Positions 1 through 9,295 of a stretch of DNA of 64,000 bases are shown here, piece by piece. Under the pieces are notes generated by a model. The model was given only the letters and a program-made list of their open reading frames with translations. It did no database searches and had not been told where the DNA came from. How positions within the stretch are numbered: the stretch's first letter is position 1; every line of letters starts with the position of its first letter. Made by a program: the position numbers and the translations under genes. The stretch comes from Taenia hydatigena (taxonomy: Eukaryota; Platyhelminthes; Cestoda; Cyclophyllidea; Taeniidae), in the NCBI GenBank assembly GCA_036345935.2, contig JADWOT020001311.1, forward strand, positions 124,001 to 188,000, read 5' to 3'.

Positions 1-195
1 TGAGCCACCAACATTCACAACTGAGCTGTCTCCTCTGGATAGCTGTCAACCAGTAAGGGTCTCACTGAGACTCCTCTAGTAAAATGGACACCTGGTTGGG
101 CGGTCGGTAGGATCCCGACCATGCAAACACATGTCCAATTCGAAGCATGCCATGGTTCCGGTTTCCAATCATTAATCATTAATAGCTTGAACGAT

Positions 196-790
196 CAAGC
201 GGACATCAAATGGGGTTGAGATAAGTCATCACTCCACCACTCCGAATTCGGATGTTTTAGAAGGACCTACATCGGAAACGCATTAGTGGATTAATTTGTC
301 TGATGAATGTTTGTGGTTATCCTGGACTCAATAAACAGCAGATGGCTTTAAGATGGATTAAACATTTAGCAATCAGAAAAAATTGAGTCTCAAAAGAATC
401 TTTTTTATCTACCAACCAAAACGCGTAAATGAGCGAGTGATTAGTTCATAAAGTTCTAAATGATATGAAGAATAAATTGTAGAGTAAATGACTGGATCCT
501 CACTGCAAAATGGATTAAAGTGTGGTAAATCAGAAGGGAAGGAGATATGCAGGAATTCATGCACACAGACAAAAAAGAAAATCAACGTCAAAACAGACAG
601 AGACATGGGCTTGCGAATGAATGGTATGGGAAAAGAACTTACCATCAGCAGCGCAAGGACTGAATTTGCCTACAGTGGTCCCAACTGCAGAGAGGGTATT
701 TCAACCATATGCGCCTTAGCAGCCGAAAGGTGGTTCTATACAGGTAGCATGCAGTGCAGCACGGAGGGGCTAAGTGCCTATTAGTCTCGT
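196..790 (-). repeat. KIN family, 5' segment, copy 0
   Basis: This stretch resembles 35.35-35.85 kb and 47.65-48.1 kb in the same orientation. Shared landmarks are the ACTGGATCCTCA-like block near 490, the AGGCATGCAGGAAT-like block near 545 and a block near 645-690. In those other places the segment lies upstream (minus-strand sense) of decayed kinase exons, so it probably comes from the 5' part of the same gene. On the minus strand a GCTGCTGATG|GTAAGT junction near 642-655 is matched by GCTGTTGATG|GTGAGT near 47.97 kb, which looks like a preserved splice donor. Limits are approximate. Confidence 0.5.
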
Positions 791-1760
791 CTGCTAGCCA
801 TGTCATCAAGTCGGAATTACAATCTGCAGTGGAACAAGTGATTTCGCCTTCGTAAAAGAGGGTGTGCATCGCAGCAACCATTCCACAGTTGCTGCATCGC
901 AAGCTGGATTCAGGTGACTGCTATCAGTAAATAATGTAACAATCGCATTTCATTTGCTTGTGCCAATTCTGATTAATGCGTCTGAGGCACGATAGAACAC
1001 AACCGACCATCCTTGCCTAATAAACAACCCGTGTCACACATATGTGACGCGATGAAGTAATTGCCCATTTTAAGCAACGGCAGCCATAAATTTTGGGAAA
1101 TAATAAGAATCCTATCAACAAAAAGCACGTTGCTACAAATTTGTTAAAATATTTGATACTTGGAGGCTAATGTATTTGCGAATACGGATCGGCCGCCACT
1201 GCGAAATGAAACGCAAGTAATAAAAGGGTTTAACAATGCTAGGGTACCTACAAAGTTCCTAATGATGCTCAAAATGGCTTTATAACCTAAAAATCATAAA
1301 ATTTTTTTTAGTGCCATAGTATGTTACCTCGCGCTGCTCATACGTCTTAGCTACTTGGGCCCACATTTGGACTGTCCTCTCTAAACACCTGTCAACCACT
1401 TTGGAACTCATTAAACTCAGTTCGCACAGTTCTCTGCGTAGTGGAATAGGCATCTGGCTATGTGATCTGTAGACTCTCGACCACAAAAATATGTGCTCGA
1501 ATCGAAGCCATTAAAAGTGCTGAGTTCGATCATGGAAACTTCAAAGATTGAGCTACCACGAGGGAATCTCTTGTGGTAGGTGGAGATGGTAGCTTGGATG
1601 AAGGCCGCAGTCGCCTTCCTTATCAGCCTAACCAGCTATAAATGGCATTGTAAAGGTCAAATAATGACCCGCTTTACAATTTTGCCCTTTCAGTCAACGC
1701 GTATTTTACCACCACGCTTCAAACATCGCATTACTTTACCCATATTTCTTCACTGACACA
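790..1760 (+). repeat. PAL family copy 1
   Basis: This is a degenerate copy of a family present about eight times in the window. Shared landmarks in order are a block near 830-930 (compare 51.6-51.7 kb), a TTAATGCGTCT block near 975, the hairpin at 1031-1050, a block near 1370-1450 containing a GTGGAATAGGCATCTGG-like stretch, a tRNA-like TCGACCAC...CTCGAATCG stretch near 1480-1505 and a final GGTGGAGATGGTAGC...CAGTCGCC block ending near 1615. The same order is seen at 50.7-51.3 kb. Confidence 0.55.
1031..1050. other. Hairpin of PAL copy 1
   Basis: GTCACA and TGTGAC form a 6-bp stem around a CATA loop, with an outer G-C and G-T pair. Related hairpins occupy the same place in the other PAL copies. 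Confidence 0.6.
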
Positions 1761-1799
1761 TCGAAGTCGGTGTGGAAGGCGGAGCGGCACTCACGATCA

Positions 1800-2823
1800 G
1801 TGCATGTGCTACCTAAGTACACTCGTTTGTTTCGTGCATTAGTCTTGGCTATATTATGGATATCGACACATGCAAAGTTCTTCTAAATCGGAAACATTAA
1901 GCAAGGAGACCAAAATGAAGGACGTCAAATCTAAAGAAAAATTAAAAGTAACATTCTGCTGTGTGCAATCGGAACCGTCCTGTCCAAGTGCCAATATTTC
2001 CTCCTAAACATATTTAAACATCGACTCAAAATGTGATTGGTGAATTAGTCCTTTACAGGCAAAACTATCGCAGAATGGTGTGCTTTATTAAATTGATACT
2101 GTACAAGCAGGCCCTATTCAAATGCATCCACCTTCCCACTCGAACTTGTTGGTTTTGTGACCCTACTGAGAAGTAACATGTGGGCGATAAAGATGGTAGA
2201 ATGAATGTGAATCTTCAAACCACTTCTAATGGCGACGGAGGATCTGTTTCTCTGATAGGCGTATGGAGAGCCACTTAAGCTCAAATTTAACAAAATTCCG
2301 ACTAAAAATCAGGACCTTTGGTACTTTCGAGGTCAGCGAAACTCACACCACTCCCTCAATCCCTGGATCATCATAACCATAACAACCTCAAAAAGCGCAA
2401 AAGTCTATTAATCCTTACCGACTAGCCGTCATTTATAATGTAAAGTGTCTTCCCGGTGGTAAACCGCATGCGATTTCGGTGCTGTCAAGAATGTTAAAGT
2501 AGAAGATCAACATAAAATGCATTTACCGATTCTGGTTGGTCAGTGATCACAAGTCGAGATAAGTCAGAGTCGCCTTAAGTAAATAGATTTCGTCGATTAA
2601 TCTGAAAAGTTTGGTTTGCCAGCAAACATTTGCCATCTTAATTTCATTTGCTGTGTAATATGAAGAAATAAACTACAGACGAGGCCGATAAATGAGCTCC
2701 ACGCAATTAGATGTCATATACTTCAAGTCTATGGCCCACTTAATCACATGCTCTGCTATGAAGGACGGTCTGTTTTACACAGGAAAGAAGTCGTATGAAA
2801 AGATGAAGGGAAGGGATAGTGAG
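1800..2823 (-). repeat. KIN copy 1, degenerate 3' region
   Basis: The stretch 2.47-2.85 kb matches 34.25-34.6 kb and 46.9-47.4 kb through shared blocks such as GTCAGAGT...CGTCGATTA near 2560-2600 and the CTATGGC block near 2730. On the minus strand a weak equivalent of the kinase DFG region may lie near 2330-2400 (peptide SFADLES), but catalytic-loop residues cannot be read. Between 1.8 and 2.3 kb I see no identifiable exon. Confidence 0.4.
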
Positions 2824-3109
2824 CGTCAACCCGACTGTTAGCGCAAATGAGCTTAACTTTGTCTAGTTAGCCTTCCTCAGCAAACTTCCGACAGTCTGGA
2901 AGAGCACCGCTGGCTGAGAAATCGGTTGCACCGAGGACTCTAGCATCAGGTGCATCAAAACAATGAAAACGCACAACGTGTTAATACGAATGCCTTTGCA
3001 TTTTAATTTCTCCATTGAGGAAGTCTTTGTTGTTCACGCTTGCATAAATCTTTTCCACTGTCATCTTCATTTGGCGTATAAAACCCGGATGTACCACACC
3101 AAAGTTGTC
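2824..3109 (-). pseudogene. Decayed protein tyrosine kinase N-lobe, KIN copy 1
   Basis: One minus-strand frame reads through the kinase N-lobe. FGVVHPGFIRQMKMTVEK corresponds to the glycine-rich loop and strand beta-3. NNKDFLNGEIKMQRHSY corresponds to helix C. HVVRFHCFDAPDARVLGATD leads into the hinge, and FSASGALPDCRKFAEEG matches the usual 'E-F-M-x-x-G-x-L-x-x-Y-L' region after it. Two in-frame TAA codons interrupt this, one after HSY and one after EEG. The same peptide in altered form occurs in KIN copies 2 and 3. Family assignment rests on the order and spacing of motifs. The exact kinase class (Eph, FAK or other) is not resolved. Confidence 0.7.
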
Positions 3110-3480
3110 TCTACACACTTACTTCTCCAGGCTTACGTCTTCGTAATGGGTGAAAGGATTTTTCTTTATGCATGCAAGCCTTAACACGCCGAGTTCGCAT
3201 ATGATAAGTCTAATTAAGAAAGAGAGAAAAAAGAATTAGAAGAATAAGAAAATGCAGGAAGGACTGACCTGGTCTATGTCAATGTAAGGCAAAAACTAGC
3301 TGTCGAGTGTTGCTACAAGCAAATTACTGCAGTAAGTTGTCACAATCATGCCAAATATTGCAAGCTCAGCTTCAAACAAATGCAGCGACCCCTTCTACAA
3401 TTATATCAATAGTGAAGCATCACCCCGCACCGGTCATCGTAATGATGGGTGAATCCATCAGATGTGTGTTGCTTCCGATT
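3110..3480. repeat. KIN copy 1, upstream segment
   Basis: This stretch resembles 34.92-35.3 kb. Both have a pyrimidine-rich ACTTCTCC/TTTCTCC block, a GGGTGAAAGGAT / CGGATGAAAGGAT block, a purine-rich GAAAGAG run and then TGCTACA followed by CAAAATCATGCCAA or a close variant. No exon was recognised. Confidence 0.45.
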
Positions 3481-4460
3481 AGTCGCCACTGAGTATCTGC
3501 CCGACTACTGCGATCATCATTCGCTCCGACCTGCCGACCATTGACTTAAGACAGGGCTACAAATACTAAGCTGTCGGTATGAAAGAACCAACTGGGTGTT
3601 AGCGGTTCCATTGTGAGTGATGGGCAAAGCACAGCTCACCCCATTGGATCACGCACCCATATGCATGATGCAAAGGTCTGCCACGCATTCGTTGAATAAG
3701 CAATAAGTGAACTACCTCCTCATTTGACTCGACTATTTTCTGTTTATGGGCAGCCAAGTGGAAAAACAAAAGAGGCTTTGTCGAAAGTAAAACGATTTCA
3801 TGCAGCAGAAACATATCCTTATAACCCCTCAGTCGAAAATTAGCATGAAGATTTGGAATGATCCACGTTTTGCAGCCTAAATTGGCACATCTGCAAATGC
3901 TGGATACAAATTACTTTAGTCTTTGGTGTGATTCATTAATCTGAGACATATCTGATATCAGCACTTCAAAATGCAGATGAACAGAGCCACATAATGCGAC
4001 AAATTAAGATTTTCGTAAAAGCTAAATAATTAATAGAGAAAAAGAATCGCCCCCTTTCTTCGACCACTTTACATGCTCAGGAAGTCACATGCACTTTGCA
4101 CCGTGACTTCTTGGCCATATCCTTCGTCCACATTGTCAAATTGCACCTTACGTCTTTTCGCCGCCCTCAGAACACTGAGGTGCCCTGAACAAACATTTGC
4201 TATTGCGATTGTTCTTAAGCTCATCCGCGCAATGAACAGTGTAAAATGCCGCTACAAATAGGATTCAATGGATATCGAATGCTGTGACCAGTTGAAGCGG
4301 GAAAGCTTAGCTGTAAGGTAAAAGAACCCGCCAGCATTTTACCAGTTGTCGGCGCTTGATTATAACCGCGATCCCAGAACTCTCCGCGACTGTTATTTGC
4401 CGGGAGGGTTATGCTTGTCTAATTGAACCAGTAACCAGCTTAGTATCCACGACGCCACCA
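3480..4460 (-). repeat. Family A copy 1
   Basis: This is a near-collinear relative of 42.30-43.20 kb and, in part, of 19.34-19.75 kb. An inverted relative lies at 31.0-31.75 kb. It begins with GACTACTGCGATCA and ends near ACCGCGATCCCAGAA. Two minus-strand frames are kept across copies: HHAYGCVIQWGELCFAHHSQ near 3600-3670 and the exon at 4069-4191. It appears to be part of a decayed gene rather than a transposon, since no transposase or reverse transcriptase is visible. Confidence 0.6.
4069..4191 (-). pseudogene. Family A pseudo-exon (VDEGYGQ motif), copy 1
   Basis: The minus strand reads 40 residues without interruption, starting CSGHLSVLRAAKRRK, continuing VQFDNVDEGYGQEVTVQSAC and ending DFLSM before a TAA. 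The copy near 42.89-43.02 kb reads CDNMDSGYGQVVTAQSACDF in the same frame with one upstream stop. The inverted copy at 31.1-31.25 kb reads NMD, a stop, then GCGQVLTASSACDYLNM. Keeping one frame in three diverged copies supports a coding origin. I do not recognise the protein. Confidence 0.4.
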
Positions 4461-5040
4461 GACGTCCGACGACCTTCGATGAAAAATATTAAAAAGAGAA
4501 GAGTGGAACAATAAGCATAGGAATGCATCAGAAAAATATAACAAAACGACAACATTTAACTTGAAAGCATGTCAAGTATATAATGTCGCAATAGCACAGC
4601 CCGCGGACTAAGGTAGTGATCAATTCAGTGGCCAAGCAACGTAATCGCAAACAATGGGCAGAGAAAGCAAGTCTTTCCGAGAGCAAATGACATTATACTA
4701 GACTCCTGGACAGGGTTCCAGTATTCCTCACACGAGCAGGCAACATCTAACAGAGGATATAAATGAAAGTGAATTAAATCTTCAAAAATAACTCACTTAA
4801 TTAAGTTGATTGTTGTGCGTATCGTTCATGCAATTACAAGACCGATTTGGTGAATTAATTCGGCTAGGTATCTCGACACGTAATTTGGTTGGATTTTGAG
4901 CGTCATTGTCATCGCAAAGTCAGTACTTGTGTGGCATAAATTTAAAGGATTTAAGGTTTGGAGGAGATCTAGGAACCTATCCTCGTCTGCCTTAAATTGT
5001 GTGTGCGTGTGCATAATTTAGGCTGTGGTACCTTTGTACA
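4460..5040. other. No gene seen
   Basis: The stretch is AT-rich, with no repeat partner recognised apart from the family A edge. Short open frames here look like chance. Confidence 0.4.
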
Positions 5041-5041
5041 T

Positions 5042-5349
5042 TTAGGGCGCCGAGATTAGACCGCGTCTCTTGCGAAGCTCGGCGTTTTTAAATATAGCTA
5101 CATCAGGTGAGAGATGATGAAAATTGCTGACAAGCTGAGGTAACCGCGAAGTACGCCAGTAGGGGCGGAGCAGGAGGTGAGCCTTCAGCAGGAATAGTGC
5201 CAGATCTTCGTACGTGTAAGTGAAGGCTTTGAGTTTATTTGGATGAAGGCCTGAGGGGAATGGGGTGGAGGTAGTAGTATGCACGTCTTTAGTAGGCCCG
5301 AGAGTCCAAGTGGGATTAGTTGCAATCGACCGTGCAGAGCTTCCCAACT
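5042..5349 (-). CDS. Candidate terminal exon, unknown protein
   Basis: An open minus-strand frame of about 100 codons follows a possible acceptor (TACGCACGATACCTCCCAG ends at about 5350) and runs to a TAA at 5042-5044. It opens with TTG, not ATG, so an internal or terminal exon fits better than a whole gene. The later part has ordinary amino-acid composition, for example YTYEDLALFLLKAHLLLRPY and NFHHLSPDVAIFKNAELRKR. I found no convincing upstream exon. It overlaps the plus-strand candidate at 5265-5776, and at most one of the two is likely to be real. Function unknown. Confidence 0.25.
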
Positions 5350-5776
5350 GGGAGGTATCGTGCGTAAAAGAATTTGAAAAATTGCCTTTGAGAGCATTAT
5401 TATGGTTGTGGCATGGTGTGTTTTGTCTTACTCCCTTTCTCCCCTATCCTACTAAATGCGGTAGTGCGTACCTTCTCGACACAACGAGTCAGCAAGTGAG
5501 CCCACCTCGTTGAAGAAGCACTGATTCCTATTGTGAGTTATTTTGTCTTTCCTTGCCTTCAAGATAAATAGCATGCAAATGTGCAGATGTATGCGTGCTA
5601 ACTCAAACCCTCATCATCACCATCGCCATTGGCACCATCACCACAAGAATACTAGGCTCCATCCACGAACAGCATACGTTCCAAACAATGTAGTCCCAAC
5701 AGTGGTCGATAAAGGTGTACAGACTTCATTAGTGTGTCACCCAAATTGGATTCAGAAGGAGGGCGATCACTGTTGA
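5265..5776 (+). CDS. Candidate two-exon reading frame with His-rich stretch
   Basis: A frame open from a GTG at 5265 (no ATG) can end at 5495 in CAGCAA|GTGAGC. A 68-base intron with a pyrimidine-rich end, TTTGTCTTTCCTTGCCTTCAAG in the + strand (last 20 bases before 5564), would then join in phase to 5564-5776, which ends in TGA. The second exon carries a histidine-rich stretch (HHHHRHWHHHH) from imperfect CAT/CAC triplets, then TAYVPNNVVPTVVDKGVQTS. Upstream exons are not identified. It conflicts with the minus-strand candidate at 5042-5349. Confidence 0.25.
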
Positions 5777-5856
5777 ACCTCCATTATCGCATGCGATGCC
5801 CACCTGCTGACAGTCTTTACTACTGACGTGTTTTTGTGATTACTACTGATTCGACA

Positions 5857-5961
5857 CTAAGAAGAGTTTGCGCGTCGAGGTGGACATTCGATAGGATATT
5901 GGCAAGGGTTGGGGGCTTGCAGACAGGCGGAGAGGAGAAGGAGAGGCGCACTCATCAACAT
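5857..5961 (-). CDS. Candidate 34-residue secreted peptide or first exon
   Basis: The minus strand has ATG at 5961 followed by a signal-peptide-like start (MLMSAPLLLLSACLQA), then PNPCQYPIECPPRRANSS and TAG. The hydrophobic core and small residues before a likely cut fit a Sec signal. Two cysteines follow. A TATA-like element lies at 6011-6020, at a distance that fits transcription starting shortly before the ATG. With only 34 codons this may be chance, or a first exon whose donor I cannot place. Confidence 0.22.
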   Translation of the reverse strand: MLMSAPLLLLSACLQAPNPCQYPIECPPRRANSS

Positions 5962-6010
5962 CCAATTTGTAAATGAAGTGCTCTGTCCCCTAATCAAATG
6001 GATAGTGGTG

Positions 6011-6020
6011 TTATTTATAA
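6011..6020 (-). promoter_or_regulatory. TATA-like element
   Basis: The minus strand reads TTATAAATAA here, about 50 bases upstream of the ATG at 5961. It matches a TATA box, but no transcript evidence exists. Confidence 0.25.
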
Positions 6021-6086
6021 CCAAATGTTGCAAAATGCGCGATCATTGACGAGTCGTGAGTGCGTATGGTGAAGTAATTTGTAATA

Positions 6087-6107
6087 GGGAGAGGGAGAAC
6101 CTCTCCC
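6087..6107. other. GC-rich hairpin
   Basis: GGGAGAGG (6087-6094) and CCTCTCCC (6100-6107) are perfect complements around a five-base loop, GAGAA. Role unknown. Confidence 0.5.
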
Positions 6108-6239
6108 CCTCCCCTTGTTATTCATTTCTGAACCAACTTTCAAAGATCCTCAGTTAGCCTTAAGTGTATCAACAAATCATGAGCGATGTAGAGAAGGTGA
6201 CAAAGAGGACGCAGCCGCCTGTTTGGCAATTAAATTTCT

Positions 6240-6503
6240 ATGCGCCTACCCAATGTTAGTCATCTGGCAGTGCACGGAGTACTAGACCATCACCATGCAG
6301 TGCAATTGAAGTGCTCAAAAGAGATGGCAGAGCGTGACGCCTTAGCGTTCAAACGTTCATTCCATGTAGCACGAGTGAAGACCAGAAGTCATCCCCATAT
6401 TTCACTTTTCAACCGATGCGATGGAGGTAAACTCAAAAGAAACCGAGCAAACATTCCAATTCCATGTTCAATTTTCATTCATGCAACAACATCAGCTGTG
6501 TAA
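6240..6503 (+). CDS. Weak open reading frame, unknown
   Basis: A frame from ATG at 6240 stays open for 87 codons to a TAA. It reads MRLPNVSHLAVHGVLDHHHA, then a basic stretch (KRSFHVARVKTRSHPH). A GATGGAG|GTAAAC junction near 6425-6435 could be a splice donor. No homologous domain is recognised and I found no second copy in the window. It may be chance. Confidence 0.15.
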   Translation: MRLPNVSHLAVHGVLDHHHAVQLKCSKEMAERDALAFKRSFHVARVKTRSHPHISLFNRCDGGKLKRNRANIPIPCSIFIHATTSAV

Positions 6504-7330
6504 CCCACATATACCGTAGTCTAGACTCGATGCTGGCGCACCCATTCCCCTCCATAAAAACTAAGCAGTATTGCTGCACATAGAGATTGCGGTAATTAAA
6601 TTTCCCAAGTTAAGGTTCAAAAATTTGCCCACTTTGGTGCCTTTTGGGGCAAAAAACGTGTGTGCTTCTGGAATGCATTCCTCTAAGAACCTAAAGCCTT
6701 TGGCCTAAAGAGAAAGACTTACTTAGTGCATGAATGTTTGGCATGTGTCAAGGGTGTTTAAACTTCGCTTTCACACACACACCCTTTAGCATCAACCAAG
6801 GAAGGAGAGTGTCGCGCAACAGCACGATTGCTTTGGTGTTAGGCATTATACGCTGGCTGATGTTTAGGAGGATAATGGAACAGAGCTGTCAATGTTCATA
6901 GGTGAGATGAACTTACATTTGGCAGAATATCTTTGTTGTTCAGCTGGCTTGCAAGCATAGACTGAAATGCATATGAGCCCCTATCATAAGCGTCACCATC
7001 TATCCTCTGTGTTGTTCTCGAGGCAGCTAAAGGGGATTTTATTGTTTCCACTGTCGTTGCTTCTTGATATAGCTTCGGCACTCCAAAAAACATAGGCAGC
7101 CGAATAGGTAAATACATAGCGTACACCAAAGAAGGAGGAAATGACATGAGTGCTGTAGTTACGCCGGATGCTCATAGCGTGGCGTAACATTCATAAGGGT
7201 GAGGACATGACCATTGCCATAGTCCTTCCCACTACACATCACGAGGTAGGCAAAGAGACCATAGCTCTGCAGAATGCCCATAAACATTGCAGCATTACTG
7301 CCAGCTACCACAAACTGACAAGTCCCGCAT

Positions 7331-7346
7331 GCCACACATGTGTGAC
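7331..7346. other. Left hairpin of PAL copy 2
   Basis: GCCACA and TGTGAC pair around a CATG loop with one C-A mismatch. Equivalent sites are 31920-31935 and 44276-44291. Confidence 0.5.
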
Positions 7347-8120
7347 GTGTGAATTCGAGTTGGGCAATCAGGACATGATATATAATGCTGGTAGGGTTGA
7401 TGCGAATCACAAATTGCAATAAGGGCGATTTTAAAAAATTTGACACAATATGCAAAACTCTAGCCTTTTTCTCTGCAAATTACACCACGACTCAATGGGT
7501 TTGCTGTTCCCTTGATTTCTATCATAAGCTAATAGAGTACTCTACTCCTCCACTCACCAGCTCTCTATTGACTTAACCCTTTGATTTCACTGACTTCAGT
7601 GGGAGACCAAAGGGTCTGCCACCTCACTCACACGGCTATTTAATCACCACTTCTGTCAATCGTTGCACCTATGGAGGCGCATCATAGGTATTTAAAAGCA
7701 TTTCGTGCGTGGATTGAATTGACACTTATTACGCAAATGTGTGTTGCTGCGGGAAATAGGTGGCAGTGCAAGACCTCCCACCCAGCTTCGTTTATTTCAG
7801 CCGCGCTCTCTGCAGAGCCGCTGTATAGCTCATCAACTATTCCTTTGAGGCACAGATAAGGTAGATACTACTGGCCTCGCCTCCTAGTTGTGCCATTAAG
7901 ACAAAAATACAACCCGTAGTGAAGTAGGTGATCTTGCATTGGGATACCGAGGTGTGCCTCTCAGTAACCACCTTGCGGCTACCAGCCCACAAGTTAAGCT
8001 TAGCTTACTACTGCTTGTCCAATTACCTGGCCCTATCCTTATTTTGCCCATGTTGCTTGCACCTAATGCGTCTAAAATTCAAGCCGGCACAACCGATCAT
8101 TCATGCCTATTAAATGATCC

Positions 8121-8140
8121 GTGTCGCACATGTGTGACGC
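8121..8140. other. Right hairpin of PAL copy 2
   Basis: GTCGCA and TGTGAC pair around a CATG loop, with one G-T pair and an outer G-C pair. Confidence 0.55.
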
Positions 8141-8499
8141 AGTAAAGTAAATGCACATTTTAGGTGACACCGACAGCCAATTCTAAAATCCTTCAACGCT
8201 GCAATGAAGGAGAAAAGGCGTTGCTTGAAGTTTGTTCGGAACGGTTGCTGCTTAGAAGCTAATGTGTTTGCAAACATTGATTTGCATTGCATATATACAA
8301 AATGTGCTTGTTGCGACTCGCAAGGCAGTCCTCTCGATTCAAACACATTTGCGGCTTAGTTCAGGTTTACGATTATTGCAATTAGTTGTACACGTATTAG
8401 ATGTTTGCTCTTGTGACTGTTTGATCGGTTACCTGCATAATTTCTGGTCTCCATAGCAGTTCATTTGCCTTCCAACAAATGCAAACGTACTTAATTTAA

Positions 8500-8720
8500 C
8501 AACAGCTCAGAGTGGCACGTGGCAGATGTATGGCGCATCACCATCGAGGCCTCAGCAGTGCAGATATTCGTAGCCTAAAATTGGAACGGTCTCAAGCATA
8601 AACCACGTAAACAGATGGTGCGAATGAAAGGCGCGTGTACTGACCATTGGTTTGACGACTCACTGCTGGAGTGGCATCGATGCTGTACACCATCGTTCAT
8701 CAAATCCCAACGCTTAATGA
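8500..8720 (+). repeat. Repeat Q2 copy 1
   Basis: This resembles 49.50-49.70 kb in the same orientation. Shared blocks are CATCACCATCGAGGCCTC / CATCACCATCGAAGCCTC, GTGCGAATGAAAGGCGC / ATGCGAATGAAGGGCAC and CTGCTGGAGTG. No coding assignment. Confidence 0.5.
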
Positions 8721-9013
8721 TCAAGACGTTGCTGATGCCGTTGTGTTGATATAGAGTAGGTCTGTAATGTATCTGATAGCGCGTAGCGATATTTGAGCCG
8801 TTAGAGCGACGAACTACAAAGCAAACGAGAGTCTAGAGCGCAGGCCTGCAAACCAATTCTAAAACTTGTGAGCGCGATGGCGCGCGCACTGGCTTTCTAG
8901 ACGCCTTTTGCTTCAGGAACGTCAGGAGTAGTTACACACCCAATCGCCGGGATTATGCTGATAAACGAATGTGTGCTAGGAGGTGCGCAATGTCGAAAAT
9001 GCAAAGAAGGACA

Positions 9014-9097
9014 CTGTTGCGAGCAGAATTCGAACCTGCGCAGGGAATCCCTAGTGGACTTGTAGTCCATTGCTTTCAAATGCTATACGCGACTAGA
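9014..9097 (-). pseudogene. tRNA-Ser-like pseudogene
   Basis: The minus strand holds a degenerate class II tRNA. The anticodon arm is TGGACTACAAGTCCA, the long variable arm is TAGGGATTCCCTG, and the T arm is GCGCAGGTTCGAATTCTGC, including a GTTCGAATT B-box-like stretch. The length before the anticodon arm equals that of a serine tRNA, and the 5' end still reads TAGTCG. The D arm and acceptor-stem pairing are badly eroded. The loop would present anticodon ACA, which is not a serine anticodon. Together these point to a pseudogene, or to the head of a tRNA-derived element. Confidence 0.55.
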
Positions 9098-9272
9098 CAC
9101 AGTCTGAGCCAAGTTACCGCTGTCACGTAAGCCTCAGCGCGATATAGGAGAGATGCGTCAGCTTAAACATTCTGACATCAAGGCCGTATCCTTCAAGTCA
9201 CTAATCGTAAACCCTGTACATATGGTCGATGGGCTTGGAAGCGCTACTTACAAAAGTAATTTTACTCAAATA

Positions 9273-9295
9273 AGATGTGATGGAAAATCACATCT
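9273..9295. other. Perfect 9-bp inverted repeat
   Basis: AGATGTGAT (9273-9281) and ATCACATCT (9287-9295) are exact complements around a GGAAA loop. Role unknown. It is isolated from any gene call. Confidence 0.5.

Larger units (their letters stand above)
7160..8400 (+). repeat. PAL family copy 2, with both hairpins
   Basis: This is the most complete PAL copy at its left side. In order it has a CATTACTGCCAGCTACCACAA block, the left hairpin at 7331-7346, a GGGCAATCAGGACATGA block, a GGGAAATAGGTGGCAGTGC block near 7752, a block near 7950-8000 resembling 51.63 kb, the right hairpin at 8121-8140 and GAAGCTAATGTGTTTGC near 8257. Parallel copies lie at 31.85-33.0, 44.2-45.7 and 50.1-51.35 kb. No open frame survives in all copies. 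Confidence 0.6.

Noticed and set aside
1031..1050. Hairpins read as rho-independent terminators or operators
   Set aside because: This is not a bacterial sequence, the stems lack a U-tract, and they recur inside dispersed repeats.
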